This document shows, piece by piece, positions 14,039 to 23,293 of a stretch of 25,581 nucleotides of DNA (the first letter of the stretch is position 1; every line of letters starts with the position of its first letter). Made by a program: the position numbers and the translations under genes. The stretch lies in the NCBI GenBank assembly GCA_041493955.1, contig JBGPZW010000034.1:1-25581 (forward strand). The letters run 5' to 3'. The notes beneath the pieces were generated by a model. The model saw only the letters and a program-made list of their open reading frames with translations. It ran no database searches and had not been told where the DNA came from. The stretch comes from QHYU01 sp041493955 (GTDB lineage: Bacteria; Acidobacteriota; Terriglobia; Acidiferrales; UBA7541).

Positions 14039-14455
14039 CTAAGTTCCTGCAGCGGCGGCAGCGGTCTGATCCAGGATGGACGCCGCCCGGCCGACTTCGG
14101 TGACGCCAAAGATCAGCACAGGCGCATTGGTTCCTGGCTCGACCCCGCTGTAGGCATAGTTGATGTTGATATTGGCGTCTCCGAGCCGCGCAGCGGCGCG
14201 CGCCAACTCACCCGGCCGGTGCGGAAGTTTGACGTGCACGACTTCCGCCTCGGTGTAGGTCAGGCCCTGGGTATCGAGGACCGTCTTGGCCGTCGTCGGA
14301 TTGTCGGCCACGAAGTGAACCAGGCTTTCTGCTCCCGTCGGGAACGACTGGAAGGCCTGGATATTCACTCCGCGGTCAGCCAGCGCACGGCACACTTCTC
14401 CCAGTATCCCAGGACGATCTTCCATCTTGATGGTGAATTCTTTGGACGTGGGCAT
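14039..14455 (-). CDS. Tandem ACT-domain protein
   Basis: This 138-residue protein consists of two ACT domains and nothing else. ACT1 (residues 5-70) has EFTIKMEDRPGILGEVCRAL, with the typical RPGxLGEV turn, then GVNIQAF. ACT2 (72-135) has EVVHVKLPHRPGELARAAAR and ININYAYSGV. ACT domains bind small ligands, usually amino acids, and stand-alone tandem pairs are thought to be sensors or regulators; the ligand cannot be told here. The start is well supported by AAAGGAGGT 8 bases before the ATG. The leader carries two tandem stem-loops (14485-14503 and 14507-14528). No biosynthetic operon is adjacent, so its partner enzyme is unknown. Confidence 0.88.
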   Translation of the reverse strand: MPTSKEFTIKMEDRPGILGEVCRALADRGVNIQAFQSFPTGAESLVHFVADNPTTAKTVLDTQGLTYTEAEVVHVKLPHRPGELARAAARLGDANININYAYSGVEPGTNAPVLIFGVTEVGRAASILDQTAAAAAGT

Positions 14456-14484
14456 GGTGGAGACCTCCTTTGCCTATCTTCCGG

Positions 14485-14528
14485 GAACGCAAGGCGCGTT
14501 CCTGCGAAACCGACTTCCACCGGTTTCG
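14485..14528 (-). promoter_or_regulatory. Two tandem stem-loops in the ACT-gene leader
   Basis: On the minus strand the leader folds into GAAACCG-N8-CGGTTTC (14507-14528), then after 3 bases GGAACGC-N5-GCGTTCC (14485-14503), ending about 14 bases before the Shine-Dalgarno sequence. Two 7-base perfect stems this close together suggest a structured regulatory leader. I do not recognise a known riboswitch class. Confidence 0.4.
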
Positions 14529-14764
14529 ATTTGAGAACTGCCGAGATCATACGCTCCGCCTCCCTCTTATTTCAAGGTGCGCCCCCGTGCGTGGCTGGGG
14601 CCACAGGGGTCAGGCAGCCAGAGTGCGGATGGTGCCCGCGAACGGAGGGGGGACTCCGTTCCTGGGGACGCGTTTGAAAATCTCAAAATTGGCGTCGTGA
14701 GTCTCTCTTAGAACGGACCGGTCCGAACACACGTCCACGTTGCGTGGGGAGTGTCAAGAGCAAT

Positions 14765-14841
14765 TGGTGGACGTGGGGGGCTCGAACCCCCGACCACCTG
14801 CTTGAACGACAGGGGGCCTACTGACGCCGGCCCTTTGTCCG
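14765..14841 (-). other. Degenerate tRNA-like sequence (possible att-site or tRNA pseudogene)
   Basis: The minus strand shows a perfect T-arm GGGGG-TTCGAGC-CCCCC, a 3' end ...ACGTCCACCA, an anticodon-type stem CCTGT / GCAGG, and a 4-base D-type stem GGCC/GGCC, in the order and spacing of a 77-base tRNA. But the acceptor stem pairs at only about four positions, one base is missing between T-stem and CCA, and U8 and U33 are absent. It is therefore not a working tRNA. The well-kept half runs from the anticodon loop to the 3' end, exactly the part that integrases copy at attachment sites. Confidence 0.4.
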
Positions 14842-14915
14842 TTCGACGAGTCGAAATGGTGTGCGAGACTGGCGGAATAGCTCGCTCCCGGGGCGTGGCA
14901 TCGTCGGATCGCAAC

Positions 14916-14947
14916 TTGACGTTGGTCACTATCATGTTAGAGTAACC
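14916..14947 (+). promoter_or_regulatory. Promoter and palindromic operator of the TetR gene
   Basis: TTGACG (-35, 14916-14921) and TAGAGT (-10, 14938-14943) are spaced by 16 bases. Between and over them, 14924-14947 is an imperfect inverted repeat whose half-sites are GGTCACTATCA and GGTTACTCTAA. The same arrangement occurs at 16938-16969 before the TonB-dependent receptor. Confidence 0.65.
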
Positions 14948-15008
14948 ATCGCAATATGTGACGCGCACGCTGACGCGCCATGTAATCAATTCAGGAGAAT
15001 ATCGAATC

Positions 15009-15728
15009 ATGGCCCGTGCCAAGATCGCTCGAATCGATTCGCCTGCCATACCTCCACACAGCGTCCAGAGTTGCCAGGACTCGACAAAGCGGAAACGCAC
15101 TGCCCAGGTCAAGAAAGCCGCGAGCCTGGAAATGCTCGGTCTTCGCGAACGCAAGAAGGCGCGGCTGCGCCAAGAGATAATTAAGACCGCCGTAAAGCTG
15201 TTCCGCAAGCGCGGCTTCGAAAACACCCGGGTCGATGACATCGTCCAGATTCTCGAAATCAGCCAACCGACTTTCTTCCGGTATTTTCCAAGCAAGGATG
15301 CCGTATTGCGTGAGGTCGGAAGGCGCGGCTTTGCCTGTATAACCGAGCACCTCAAGTCCGAACTCTCCAGCCAAGCCACGACTGCGGAGCGCTTGCGCCG
15401 GTTATATCAGGCGCTGGCTCGGGAGACAGAGGCCGACCGGCCACTCTGGCAAGCCGTGGTGCTTTCCGGTGTGATGGATCCAGTGCATTCGCCGGACGTG
15501 CGAGGACGCAAGGAAGTCGCGATCGGCCTGCTTCAGGAGATTCTCGCGCAGGGCCAGCAGCGTGGAGAGATCACCAGCGATTTTCCCGTTGTACATCTCG
15601 CCGAGTTCATGGAAGGGCTCTACCACACAGTAGCACGTCAATGGGCGGTGGATCTCACGGGCCCCCATAAACTGGCCGATCGGGTGGGCAGCGCCGTCGA
15701 GTTTTTCCTTCGAGGTGTCGAGCCCTGA
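15009..15728 (+). CDS. TetR/AcrR-family transcriptional regulator
   Basis: This 239-residue repressor-type protein has a basic N-terminal extension of about 50 residues (TKRKRTAQVKK), unusual for the family. The TetR DNA-binding domain follows: RLRQEIIKTAVKLFRKRGFE, NTRVDDIVQILEISQPTFFR and YFPSKDAVLREV, where the FRYFPSKDAVL segment is the recognition-helix end. The C-terminal ligand/dimer domain runs to the end with HLAEFMEGLYHTVARQWAVD. The ATG at 15009 has AGGAG about 11 bases upstream; starting further in, at the methionine before LGLRERKK, would give a standard-length protein. It lies 40 bases before the alcohol dehydrogenase gene. A palindrome over its promoter recurs before the receptor gene, suggesting it controls itself and the downstream catabolic genes. 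Confidence 0.9.
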   Translation: MARAKIARIDSPAIPPHSVQSCQDSTKRKRTAQVKKAASLEMLGLRERKKARLRQEIIKTAVKLFRKRGFENTRVDDIVQILEISQPTFFRYFPSKDAVLREVGRRGFACITEHLKSELSSQATTAERLRRLYQALARETEADRPLWQAVVLSGVMDPVHSPDVRGRKEVAIGLLQEILAQGQQRGEITSDFPVVHLAEFMEGLYHTVARQWAVDLTGPHKLADRVGSAVEFFLRGVEP

Positions 15729-15768
15729 CCAGTAGTACCTCTTGGGGCCGCATTGGCAGGGTGGTTGG

Positions 15769-16788
15769 ATGAAGGCCGCTGTCCTGCACGAATTCGAGAA
15801 GCCGATCGCGATTGAGGAAGTCCCTCGGCCGAAGCCAGGAGCCGATGAGGTCCTGATCGAAGTAGAAGCCTGCGGGGTGTGCCACTCGGACTTGCATCTA
15901 GCCGATGGAGATTGGAGCCAACTGGCGGGAATCGTGAAGAAACCGCTCATACTCGGCCATGAAATTGTCGGCCGTGTGATCGAAAAGGGCGGAGACGTCC
16001 GCGATTTACGAATCGGAGATCGGGTTGGAGTCCCGTGGCTTCACTGGACGTGCGGCGAGTGTGAATTCTGCCGGGAAGGGAATGAGAACGTCTGCGTAAA
16101 ACAGAAGATCACGGGCGTCACCGTGGATGGTGGCTATGCAGAATTTGTTAAAGCACCAGCAAGCCATGCGCCGAAAGTTCCGGACGGTCTCTCCTCCGTT
16201 GAGGCTGCACCTCTTTTCTGTGCAGGCGTCACGGTGTATCGGGCGCTCAAACAGTCGAGAATTTCGCCGGGTCAGCGCCTGGCGGTATTCGGCGTGGGCG
16301 GCTTGGGGCATCTTGCGGTCCAGATCGGGCGGGGGCTCGGCGCGGAAGTGACGGCGATCGATATTTCAGACGAGAAGCTCGCGCTTGTAAAACCACTCGG
16401 CGCGTCGACCGTGCTGAATGCTGCCTCGACCGACGTGGTTAAGGAATTGCGTGGCAAAGGTGGCGTCCATGTAGCACTTGTGACTTCCGCTGCGAAAGCA
16501 GCGTACAGCATGGCGTTCTATTGCGTGCGACCCACCGGGACTCTTCTCGCTGTCGGCTTGCCCGCCGACGATATTTGTTTTCCGCCGATCCTGATGGCCG
16601 CGGGCGAAGTTCGCATCCAGGCCTCCGCCGTGGGCACGCGCCAGGACTTGCGCGAGGTCCTCGCCATGGCCGCGACGGGGAAAGTTCGCTGCCAGGTTGC
16701 CACCCGCCCGCTCGCTCAAGCCAACGACGTCCTCGAAGAATTGCGCCGCGGCCAGATCTGCGGCCGGATTGTCCTCACCCCGCGCTGA
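15769..16788 (+). CDS. Zinc-dependent alcohol dehydrogenase (medium-chain MDR family)
   Basis: This enzyme oxidises an alcohol to an aldehyde or ketone with NAD(P) in the cytoplasm. The 339-residue protein has catalytic-zinc ligands Cys38 (ACGVCHSD), His64-Glu65 (ILGHEIVGRV) and Cys151 (LFCAGVTVY). Four structural-zinc cysteines lie at 95, 98, 101 and 109 (CGECEFCREGNENVC), and the dinucleotide-binding motif GVGGLG is at 175-180. All the residues needed are present. The ATG at 15769 has AGGGTGG upstream. It resembles the AdhA/AdhT type of ethanol-like dehydrogenases, but the substrate cannot be predicted. It follows the TetR gene by 40 bases and is probably co-transcribed with it, giving a regulator-enzyme pair at the head of the catabolic locus. 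Confidence 0.92.
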   Translation: MKAAVLHEFEKPIAIEEVPRPKPGADEVLIEVEACGVCHSDLHLADGDWSQLAGIVKKPLILGHEIVGRVIEKGGDVRDLRIGDRVGVPWLHWTCGECEFCREGNENVCVKQKITGVTVDGGYAEFVKAPASHAPKVPDGLSSVEAAPLFCAGVTVYRALKQSRISPGQRLAVFGVGGLGHLAVQIGRGLGAEVTAIDISDEKLALVKPLGASTVLNAASTDVVKELRGKGGVHVALVTSAAKAAYSMAFYCVRPTGTLLAVGLPADDICFPPILMAAGEVRIQASAVGTRQDLREVLAMAATGKVRCQVATRPLAQANDVLEELRRGQICGRIVLTPR

Positions 16789-16937
16789 GCTGGGTTCTCC
16801 CGGACCGAAATTTCGTGCGTGAGTCGCGCGGCGGCGCATTTCGTGCGCAGCACGAGGTCATGTTCACAAACAATTAGGCAATTCCGTCCATCTTCCGGGC
16901 GGCCAAATCATGCAGCCCTTCCTGTGCCAGTTCCCGC
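16789..16937. other. Gap between alcohol dehydrogenase and the receptor promoter
   Basis: No gene is visible. Together with the promoter region and the long leader to 17249 it forms a 461-base gene-free stretch. No intrinsic terminator is seen after the dehydrogenase stop codon. Confidence 0.4.
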
Positions 16938-16969
16938 TTGACGTTAGTCACTGTTATGTGATAGTGACC
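16938..16969 (+). promoter_or_regulatory. Promoter and TetR-type operator before the TonB-dependent receptor
   Basis: TTGACG (-35, 16938-16943), a 16-base spacer, and GATAGT (-10, 16960-16965). The inverted repeat at 16946-16969 has outer arms GTCACT / AGTGAC. One half-site, GGTCACTATCA read on the minus strand, is the same as the first half-site before tetR. The leader to the receptor start would be about 275 bases, long enough for further control. Confidence 0.6.
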
Positions 16970-17249
16970 CTCCGAATCCAAAGTCCCTGGGGCGGGGACG
17001 TGACTCGATTTGATTCCAAAGAACGTAGATCAAGTCAGGGTGTTGTGTTGTAAAACGTCGGCTCAGGGGATTCACGTTCTTCGCTAGGGCTCGAACCGAA
17101 TGGCTAGCGTGAGAAGAAACAAGCAGGTAGGCCTTGGGGAATTGGCCGGTGTTGGGGTGGCACGATGCGCGCTGCGGGAGAGCCAACCGGCATTGGAGAT
17201 ACTCGGAACCACTTTTTGCGATGTCTTCGCACATCCAGAAGGAGAATCT

Positions 17250-20200
17250 ATGAAGCCGATCAGTTTGCTGGCATGGGTGTTTGCGTGTCTCTTGTTGACG
17301 ACCAGCGTGGCTCACGCGCAGGGCGTCGGCTCCTCGGGCAGTATTAACGGTACTGTGACCGATCCCGCGGGCGCTGTTGTTCCAAAGGCAAGCATCCTTG
17401 CCGTAGAAACAGCCAAGGGGGCCGATTTACGGCCGTAACGGGCAATGACGGTGAGTATCGATTGACGGGGCTGCCGCCCGCCACCTATGACGTGACCGCG
17501 CGAATTGCTGGTTTTCAGACGGAAATCCAGAAGGGCGTGAATCTTACTGTAGGAGCAGTGGTTGTCGTGGATTTCCGCCTGAAGATCTCAGCCGCGGCAG
17601 AGGCAGTTGAGGTCAGTGCGGAGCCACCGGTGGTGGAAACCCAGAAAGCTGGTCAAGCAAATACCGTAACCCAGCAGTATGTCGCCGACCTGCCGATTGA
17701 CCGCCGAGACTATCTTACAATTACATTGTTGATGCCGGGTGTCTCTGATTCCACCCGGCTGGCCTCGGACCAAGATTTCCGAGTTAAGCAGACGCCGCAA
17801 AGCGGGCTTTCCTTCTACGGCAGCAATGGCAGAGGGAATAGTGTGACCGTGGATGGCGGGGAGGCCAATGACGATGCTGGCGGCGTCCGTCCGAACCTGA
17901 GCCAGGATGCCGTGCAGGAATTCCAGATCAACCGAAGCAACTATTCGGCGGAACTGGGGGGGGCGAGCGGCGCGTCGATCAACATCGTCTCGAAATCCGG
18001 CTCCAACGAGGCGCATGGCAGTCTCTATGGTTTTTTCCGTAACCAGGCTCTCGATGCTCGCAACCCATTTGCCGTCAGTCAGGCATTGCAGCCGGGCCAG
18101 ACGTTTGATCCAGCTGCACCCGATTCTCAAAGCCAGCCGGTCAAGAATTCGTTGAGCCGCCAGCAGTTCGGCGGAACCGTGGGCTTCCCTATCAAGAAAG
18201 ACAAGACCTTTCTATTCGTTGCTTTCGAAGGCTTGCGACAGGACGCACAGAATGCAGTTCCTATCCTGACGAACACGAACATTTTCCGCCCCCAGAGTGA
18301 TCCGGGGAATAATCAGGTAGCAATTCTGAACGGGCTGGCGGCACAAGGCGGGACGCCCGTGCCATGCTTCACCGGGCAGCCTGCAATACCTGCCGCCGCA
18401 TGCGCCGCCGCGCTGATGAGCGCTTTGACGATAGCTCCGACTACGGGTCTAACTGCGGGTGCGACCGCGCGGAATAAGTTTCTTATCAGCCAGTTTGAGA
18501 ATAACGGTGGACTGTTTGCATTCAACACTCGCGCATACCTGGCATCCGGGCGCTTCGATCACCGTTTTAGCGACAAAAACCTGGTTTTTCTTCGCTACAA
18601 CTACGCGCACGACCGGGAGGAGAGTCCCGATGTGCAATCTCTGACCGGCTTTTCGCGGGGCAGTTCAATCCACACATATGACAGCACGCTCCAGGGCGCC
18701 TGGTTCCACCTGTTCAGCCCGACGACTTCGAATGAAGCCCGTGCGCAGTGGAGTTACAACAGCTTCAACGTGATTCCTAATCAGCCCGGGGAGGTAGGGC
18801 TCGATATCCCTGGTTTTGCGAATTTGGGAACTCAGATCTTCCTGCCCAACTTGACGATCATGCGCCGCTACGAATTTGCCGACAACCTCAGCATGACCCG
18901 TGGCCGCCACAGCATGAAATTTGGTGGTTACGGCCTGATCCGCGGCAACCATACCGAGTCTCACACCTTCTTCCCCGGACGATTTGTTTTTGGCGGTCTC
19001 CCCGGCGGCTTGCTCAGTCCGTGCTTGCAGGTTCCGGCTGCTTGCGGACTTGCAGGAGTAAGCCCTGCGGCTCTCAACTCGCTTCAGACTGTTTCTTTGG
19101 GGCTGCCCCAGTTCTACCAGCAGGGTTTTGACAATCCCGTCTACACCGCCAAAAGGCCGTTTGCTGCCTTTTACTGGCAGGACTCATGGGCCATCCTGCC
19201 AAACCTGATCCTCAACTTCGGCGTCCGGTACGAACTGGACGTCCAATACGGAAACTTAAATACAGATAAGGACAATTTTGCTCCCCGCGTTTCGTTTGCC
19301 TGGGACCCGTTCAAGGACCACAAGACGGTGGTGCGGGGAGGGTATGGGATCTTCTACGCTCCGATTTATGCCCAGATTCCCAATGTGGTGCAGTCCCTGG
19401 GCATTGTCAATGGTTTCCGGCAGATTGCTCAGGTGTTTGTGCCTCTTACTGGAGTTCCGGGGAGCCCACCATCCCTCACGTCAGCGTTGATTTTCCAGAC
19501 GCTGTTTGCACAAGGAAAGGTTGTGTGTACAACCCCGTCGGCTGGGAATGCTGCTTGCATCACGCCGGCTGATCTGGCCCAGTTCGGGATCACCATTACT
19601 CACACCGGCCCGAGTCCGCCCCTGAGCGTAGTTTTCAGCGGCCAGCCTGATTACCAGAATCCCTACTCACAGCAGGGTGAGTTTGGAATCGAGCGTGAAA
19701 TAGGGGCTGGCTTCTCTGTTTCCGCCAGCTATATTTACGTTCATACGCTCAGACTACCCGTTCCGATTGATATCAACCTGAAACCGGCACCGTTTGTGCC
19801 CGCCGGACCGGCGGGCATCCCGATTCGGCAGTGGAGTACGAGTGCGGGGTTCCCGTGTGCAGGCGCAAACATCGTCAATTGCTTTGTGAATCCCTTGATT
19901 CTCCAGAGCAACCAATATTCGTCCGCGGGAGCAGCTCTTTACCAGGGCGGTATTCTGGAAATCAGAAAACGATTCAGCAACCACTTCACTCTGCTCGGGA
20001 ATTACACCTACAGCAAGGCCATCGACACGGTAACCGATTTCAACACCGACTATGGACCGAATGATCAGACGAATCTGGCCGCGGAACGTGGCCTTTCTAC
20101 TTTTGATCAGCGGCACAAGGTGGTGGTCGCGGCCGTGCTGGAGAGCCCCTGGAAGGGCGGAAATGGCGCCAGCCTGCATGAGCGCATCTTTTCAGGCTTC

Positions 20201-20596
20201 CAACTGTCCCCGATTGTGCGCTACAACAGTCCGCATCCATTCAATTTGCTGGCCGGCACTAACGTCAATAACGACCGGCACTCCACCACTGACCGTCCGC
20301 CGGGAGCCGGGCGCAACACCGGCATCGGTCCAAACTACGTTGACTTCGACATGCGCTTGAGTCGCCGGTTCAAATTGACCGAGAAGAGCAACCTCCAATT
20401 CATGGCGGAAGGATTCAACATTTTCAACCGGACGAACTTTGCGAGCGTCAACAACGTTGTGGGAGTCATCGCCCCCGACCCGGTTCTGGGTTTTCGCCTG
20501 CACGGGAGTCAGAACTTCTCACCGAGCCAGCCGCTGGGCTTTACTGCTGTGCAGCCCAAGCGGCAGATTCAGCTCGGCCTGCGCTTTAGCTTCTAG
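17250..20596 (+). CDS. Oar-like TonB-dependent outer-membrane receptor, frameshifted near the N-terminus
   Basis: This large outer-membrane receptor (about 1,115 residues if the frame is restored) probably imports a large or hydrophobic substrate using TonB energy. The ATG at 17250 has AAGGAG upstream and begins MKPISLLAWVFACLLLTTSV with a signal peptide ending AHAQ. A carboxypeptidase-regulatory-like domain follows (GSINGTVTDPAGAVVPKASI), but the frame hits a stop at 17436-17438 after a G-run at 17417-17421. Adding one G restores KGGRFTAVTGNDGEYRLTGL, the rest of that domain. The plug has LPIDRRDYLTITLLMPGVSD, and the long barrel ends QIQLGLRFSF with the terminal Phe of outer-membrane proteins. 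The shifted part is open from about 17426 to 20596. Either this is a real one-base deletion or an assembly error; it is flagged as a broken reading frame. Confidence 0.85.
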
Positions 20597-20806
20597 GGCA
20601 CTCTACCTTGCAGGTGACCACGAGGATCTAACGACCGATCCTCTGGCCCCCATACGGCAGCAGCAGGACTGGCTTGAGGCCCGAGGCACGGTCCTGCTGA
20701 AGCGGCGCGCCGGGCTCCAGGCCCAAAGGGACACGCCGGGCGATTCCGCAGCCCACGGGAGTCTCTGCGCCGTAGCAGAACCGATGTTTAGGAAGTCTCT
20801 CCGACA

Positions 20807-21574
20807 ATGAATGTCAAACAGCTTTTTGCCCTCACGGGACGTGTGGCGATCATTACCGGAGGGTCCGTTGGGCTGGGCCGCCAAATGGCGGAGGGTCTGG
20901 CGGAGATGGGCGCTAACCTTGTACTGTGCGCTCGCAAGAAAGAGCGCTGCCAGCAGGCGGCCGAAGAATTGCAACCACTCGGGGTTAAGACCCTGGCGCT
21001 CGGCTGCGATGTCAAGGATCCCGGCAGCATTCAGGAAGTTGTGGATGCAACGCTTTCCCAGTTCGGGAGGATCGACGTCCTGATCAATAACGCGGGCACG
21101 TCTTGGGGCGCTCCCGTGGAGGACATGCGTCTTGAGCATTGGAACAAAGTGCTCGAGACCAACCTGACGGGGACTTTCCTGTTCTCACAGGCTGTAGGCA
21201 AGATCATGATTGGGCAGCGTCGCGGAAAGATCATCAATATCGCATCGGTTGGGGGACTGCACGGCGCTCCGCCGGAATTTCAGGCCATTGGGTATCACGC
21301 GAGCAAGGGCGGAGTCATCTCTTTCACCAAGGACCTGGCCTGCAAATGGGGTATCCACAACATCCAGGTGAATGCAATCGCACCTGGATGGTTCCCTACC
21401 CACATGTCTGAAGTCGTCATCAAACGAAACAAAGAAACCATTCTAAAGAGAATTCCCTTGGGCCGGTTGGGGGGCACACATGATTTGAAGGGAGCTGCTG
21501 TCTTCTTGTCTTCCGACGCTTCTGATTTCGTCACCGGACATGTGCTGGTGGTGGATGGAGGACAGACCGCCTAG
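20807..21574 (+). CDS. Short-chain dehydrogenase/reductase (SDR)
   Basis: This 255-residue classical SDR oxidises a hydroxyl or reduces a ketone with NAD(P). The cofactor motif TGGSVGLG (17-24) is followed by NNAG (94-97), catalytic Ser147 (INIASVGG), Tyr163 and Lys167 (YHASK), and a C-terminal FVTGHVLVVDGGQTA typical of the family. The nearest types are 3-hydroxyacyl, 3-oxoacyl-carrier and hydroxysteroid dehydrogenases. In this locus, a beta-oxidation or related ring/side-chain step is the natural guess, but not proven. The ATG at 20807 has only a weak GGAAG some 13 bases away. It stands 210 bases after the receptor and 17 bases before the acyl-CoA synthetase gene, so it is probably transcribed with the latter. 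Confidence 0.92.
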   Translation: MNVKQLFALTGRVAIITGGSVGLGRQMAEGLAEMGANLVLCARKKERCQQAAEELQPLGVKTLALGCDVKDPGSIQEVVDATLSQFGRIDVLINNAGTSWGAPVEDMRLEHWNKVLETNLTGTFLFSQAVGKIMIGQRRGKIINIASVGGLHGAPPEFQAIGYHASKGGVISFTKDLACKWGIHNIQVNAIAPGWFPTHMSEVVIKRNKETILKRIPLGRLGGTHDLKGAAVFLSSDASDFVTGHVLVVDGGQTA

Positions 21575-21591
21575 AACAGGCAAGATATGCC

Positions 21592-23217
21592 ATGAACATC
21601 CCACTTACACCCATACGCTTTTTGCGCTATGCAGAGCAACAATACCCTTGCAAAACCGCAGTCGTATGCGGAAACGAGCGGCTTACATATTCGCAATTTA
21701 CCGAGCGTGTTAGCCGTCTTGCCGGCGCTCTGCGCCAGATCGGCGTCCAGGCCGGTGACCGGGTCGCCTTCCTGAGCATGAATTGCCACCGGCTCCTGGA
21801 GGGTTATTACGGCGTCCCTGATGCCAGCGCGGTGTTGCTTCCGCTGAACATCCGGCTTGCGCCCCACGAACTCGCCTTCATTCTGAAAGATGGGGGGCCG
21901 AGAGTCCTCTTTCTGCAAAAAGAATTCTTGGGCGTGGTCGATTCTTTTCGCCAAGAGGTTCCCGCGATCCAGGCGTTCGTCCTTCTCGATGGCCAATCGG
22001 AGGCGCATTGGCTCTCGCCGCAGAATTATGAAAACCTTCTGGCCAATGCCACGCCGCATCGCACCGACATCATGGATATCGACGAGAATTCTTTGGCGGG
22101 ACTCTTTTATACCAGCGGAACGAGCGCCAATCCCAAGGGCGTGATGCTGACCCACAGAAACACTTATCTCCATGCTCTTCATGCCACTCTGTCCGCTCAC
22201 ATTGAAGTGGACCCCGCACACTTGCACACGATTCCGCTGTTTCATGCCAACGGCTGGGGCGTCGCCCATTACCTCACGCTACTGGGTGGCAAGCACGTCA
22301 TGACGCAGCGCTTTGATCCCGCAGAAGTTTTCCGGCTAATTGAGCAAGAGCGCGTGCACTACTGCAGTCTCGTGCCCACTATGGCCACCGCCCTGGTGAA
22401 CTCGCCCGAGCGCCTGCAGCATGACTTGAGCAGTCTGCGGCGAATCACGATCGGCGGCGCGGCCTCCTCGCCCACCTTGGTTCGCGAGGTGGAGGAAAAG
22501 CTGGGCTGCACGTGCTATTCGGGATACGGGCTCACGGAAACAGCGCCGGTACTGTCCATCTCTCCTGTGAAATCGGGGCTCGCCTGCGAGGGAGAGAGGC
22601 GCTTCGCGGTTCAGGCCATGACCGGTTACGCGATCCCCGGCGTGGAGCTGCGGGTCGTCGACGCGAACGGCGAAGAAGTAGCGCGCGATGAAAAAGCCGT
22701 CGGCGAAATCATCGCTCGGAGTGATGGTGTAATGAAAGGGTATTGGCAGCAGCCCGAGGCCACGGCCGAGGCCTTACGCGGCGGATGGTTTCATACCGGC
22801 GACATGGCGACCTGGAACGAAGACGGATACATCCTCATCGTCGACCGCATGAAGGACATCATCGTCAGTGGTGGAGAGAATATTTCGTCGCTTGAGCTGG
22901 AGAAGACAATCCTTGCGCATCCTGCCGTCTTCGAGGTGGCTGTCATTCCGGTGCCCGACGAGAAATGGGGGGAAGTGCCGAAAGCACTTGTGGTGTTGAA
23001 ACCAGGCGCGAAAGTGACGGAATCCGAGTTGCTCGAATTCTGCCGCGCTCGGGTGGCACACTATAAAGCCCCACGATCCATTGAATTTCTCGAAAGCCTG
23101 CCCAAGACCGGCACCGGAAAAATCCTGAAAAAAGATCTGCGCAAGAAATACTGGCAAGGCCAGGAAACGATTCGGCCGGAATTCGCGCCGCAGAGAGGAA
23201 AGGGGTTCCCAGGGTAG
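21592..23217 (+). CDS. Acyl-CoA synthetase / AMP-dependent ligase (ANL family)
   Basis: This enzyme activates a carboxylic acid to its acyl-CoA with ATP, the entry step of beta-oxidation. The 541-residue protein has the motifs in order: phosphate loop YTSGTSANPKG (173-183; the usual TTG is replaced by TSA), YGLTE (312-316), HTGD (401-404), the hinge RMKDIIVSGGENIS (419-432), and the catalytic lysine in PKTGTGKIL (Lys510). The set fits medium- or long-chain fatty-acid-type ligases; the exact chain or ring structure accepted is unknown. The frame starts 17 bases after the SDR stop codon and ends 76 bases before the first acyl-CoA dehydrogenase. All active-site residues are present and the length is as expected. 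Confidence 0.93.
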   Translation: MNIPLTPIRFLRYAEQQYPCKTAVVCGNERLTYSQFTERVSRLAGALRQIGVQAGDRVAFLSMNCHRLLEGYYGVPDASAVLLPLNIRLAPHELAFILKDGGPRVLFLQKEFLGVVDSFRQEVPAIQAFVLLDGQSEAHWLSPQNYENLLANATPHRTDIMDIDENSLAGLFYTSGTSANPKGVMLTHRNTYLHALHATLSAHIEVDPAHLHTIPLFHANGWGVAHYLTLLGGKHVMTQRFDPAEVFRLIEQERVHYCSLVPTMATALVNSPERLQHDLSSLRRITIGGAASSPTLVREVEEKLGCTCYSGYGLTETAPVLSISPVKSGLACEGERRFAVQAMTGYAIPGVELRVVDANGEEVARDEKAVGEIIARSDGVMKGYWQQPEATAEALRGGWFHTGDMATWNEDGYILIVDRMKDIIVSGGENISSLELEKTILAHPAVFEVAVIPVPDEKWGEVPKALVVLKPGAKVTESELLEFCRARVAHYKAPRSIEFLESLPKTGTGKILKKDLRKKYWQGQETIRPEFAPQRGKGFPG

Positions 23218-23293
23218 ATAGGCGTTTGCTTCGAATGCGCCAAAGCAGGCGTAAAGCAGCGAACGTGTCGCGCGAGAGAAAGGAGATACCCGA

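Noticed and set aside
14700..14841. Permuted tRNA gene, because ACGTCCAC (14731-14738) is complementary to GTGGACGT (14767-14774)
   Set aside because: The inverted repeat would pair as an acceptor, but no D-arm or 5' anticodon half follows it. The same 8-9 bases more simply form a hairpin, so a permuted gene is not supported.
14765..14841. tmRNA 3' end
   Set aside because: There is no GGGG-type 5' end, G-U acceptor pair or tag reading frame nearby.
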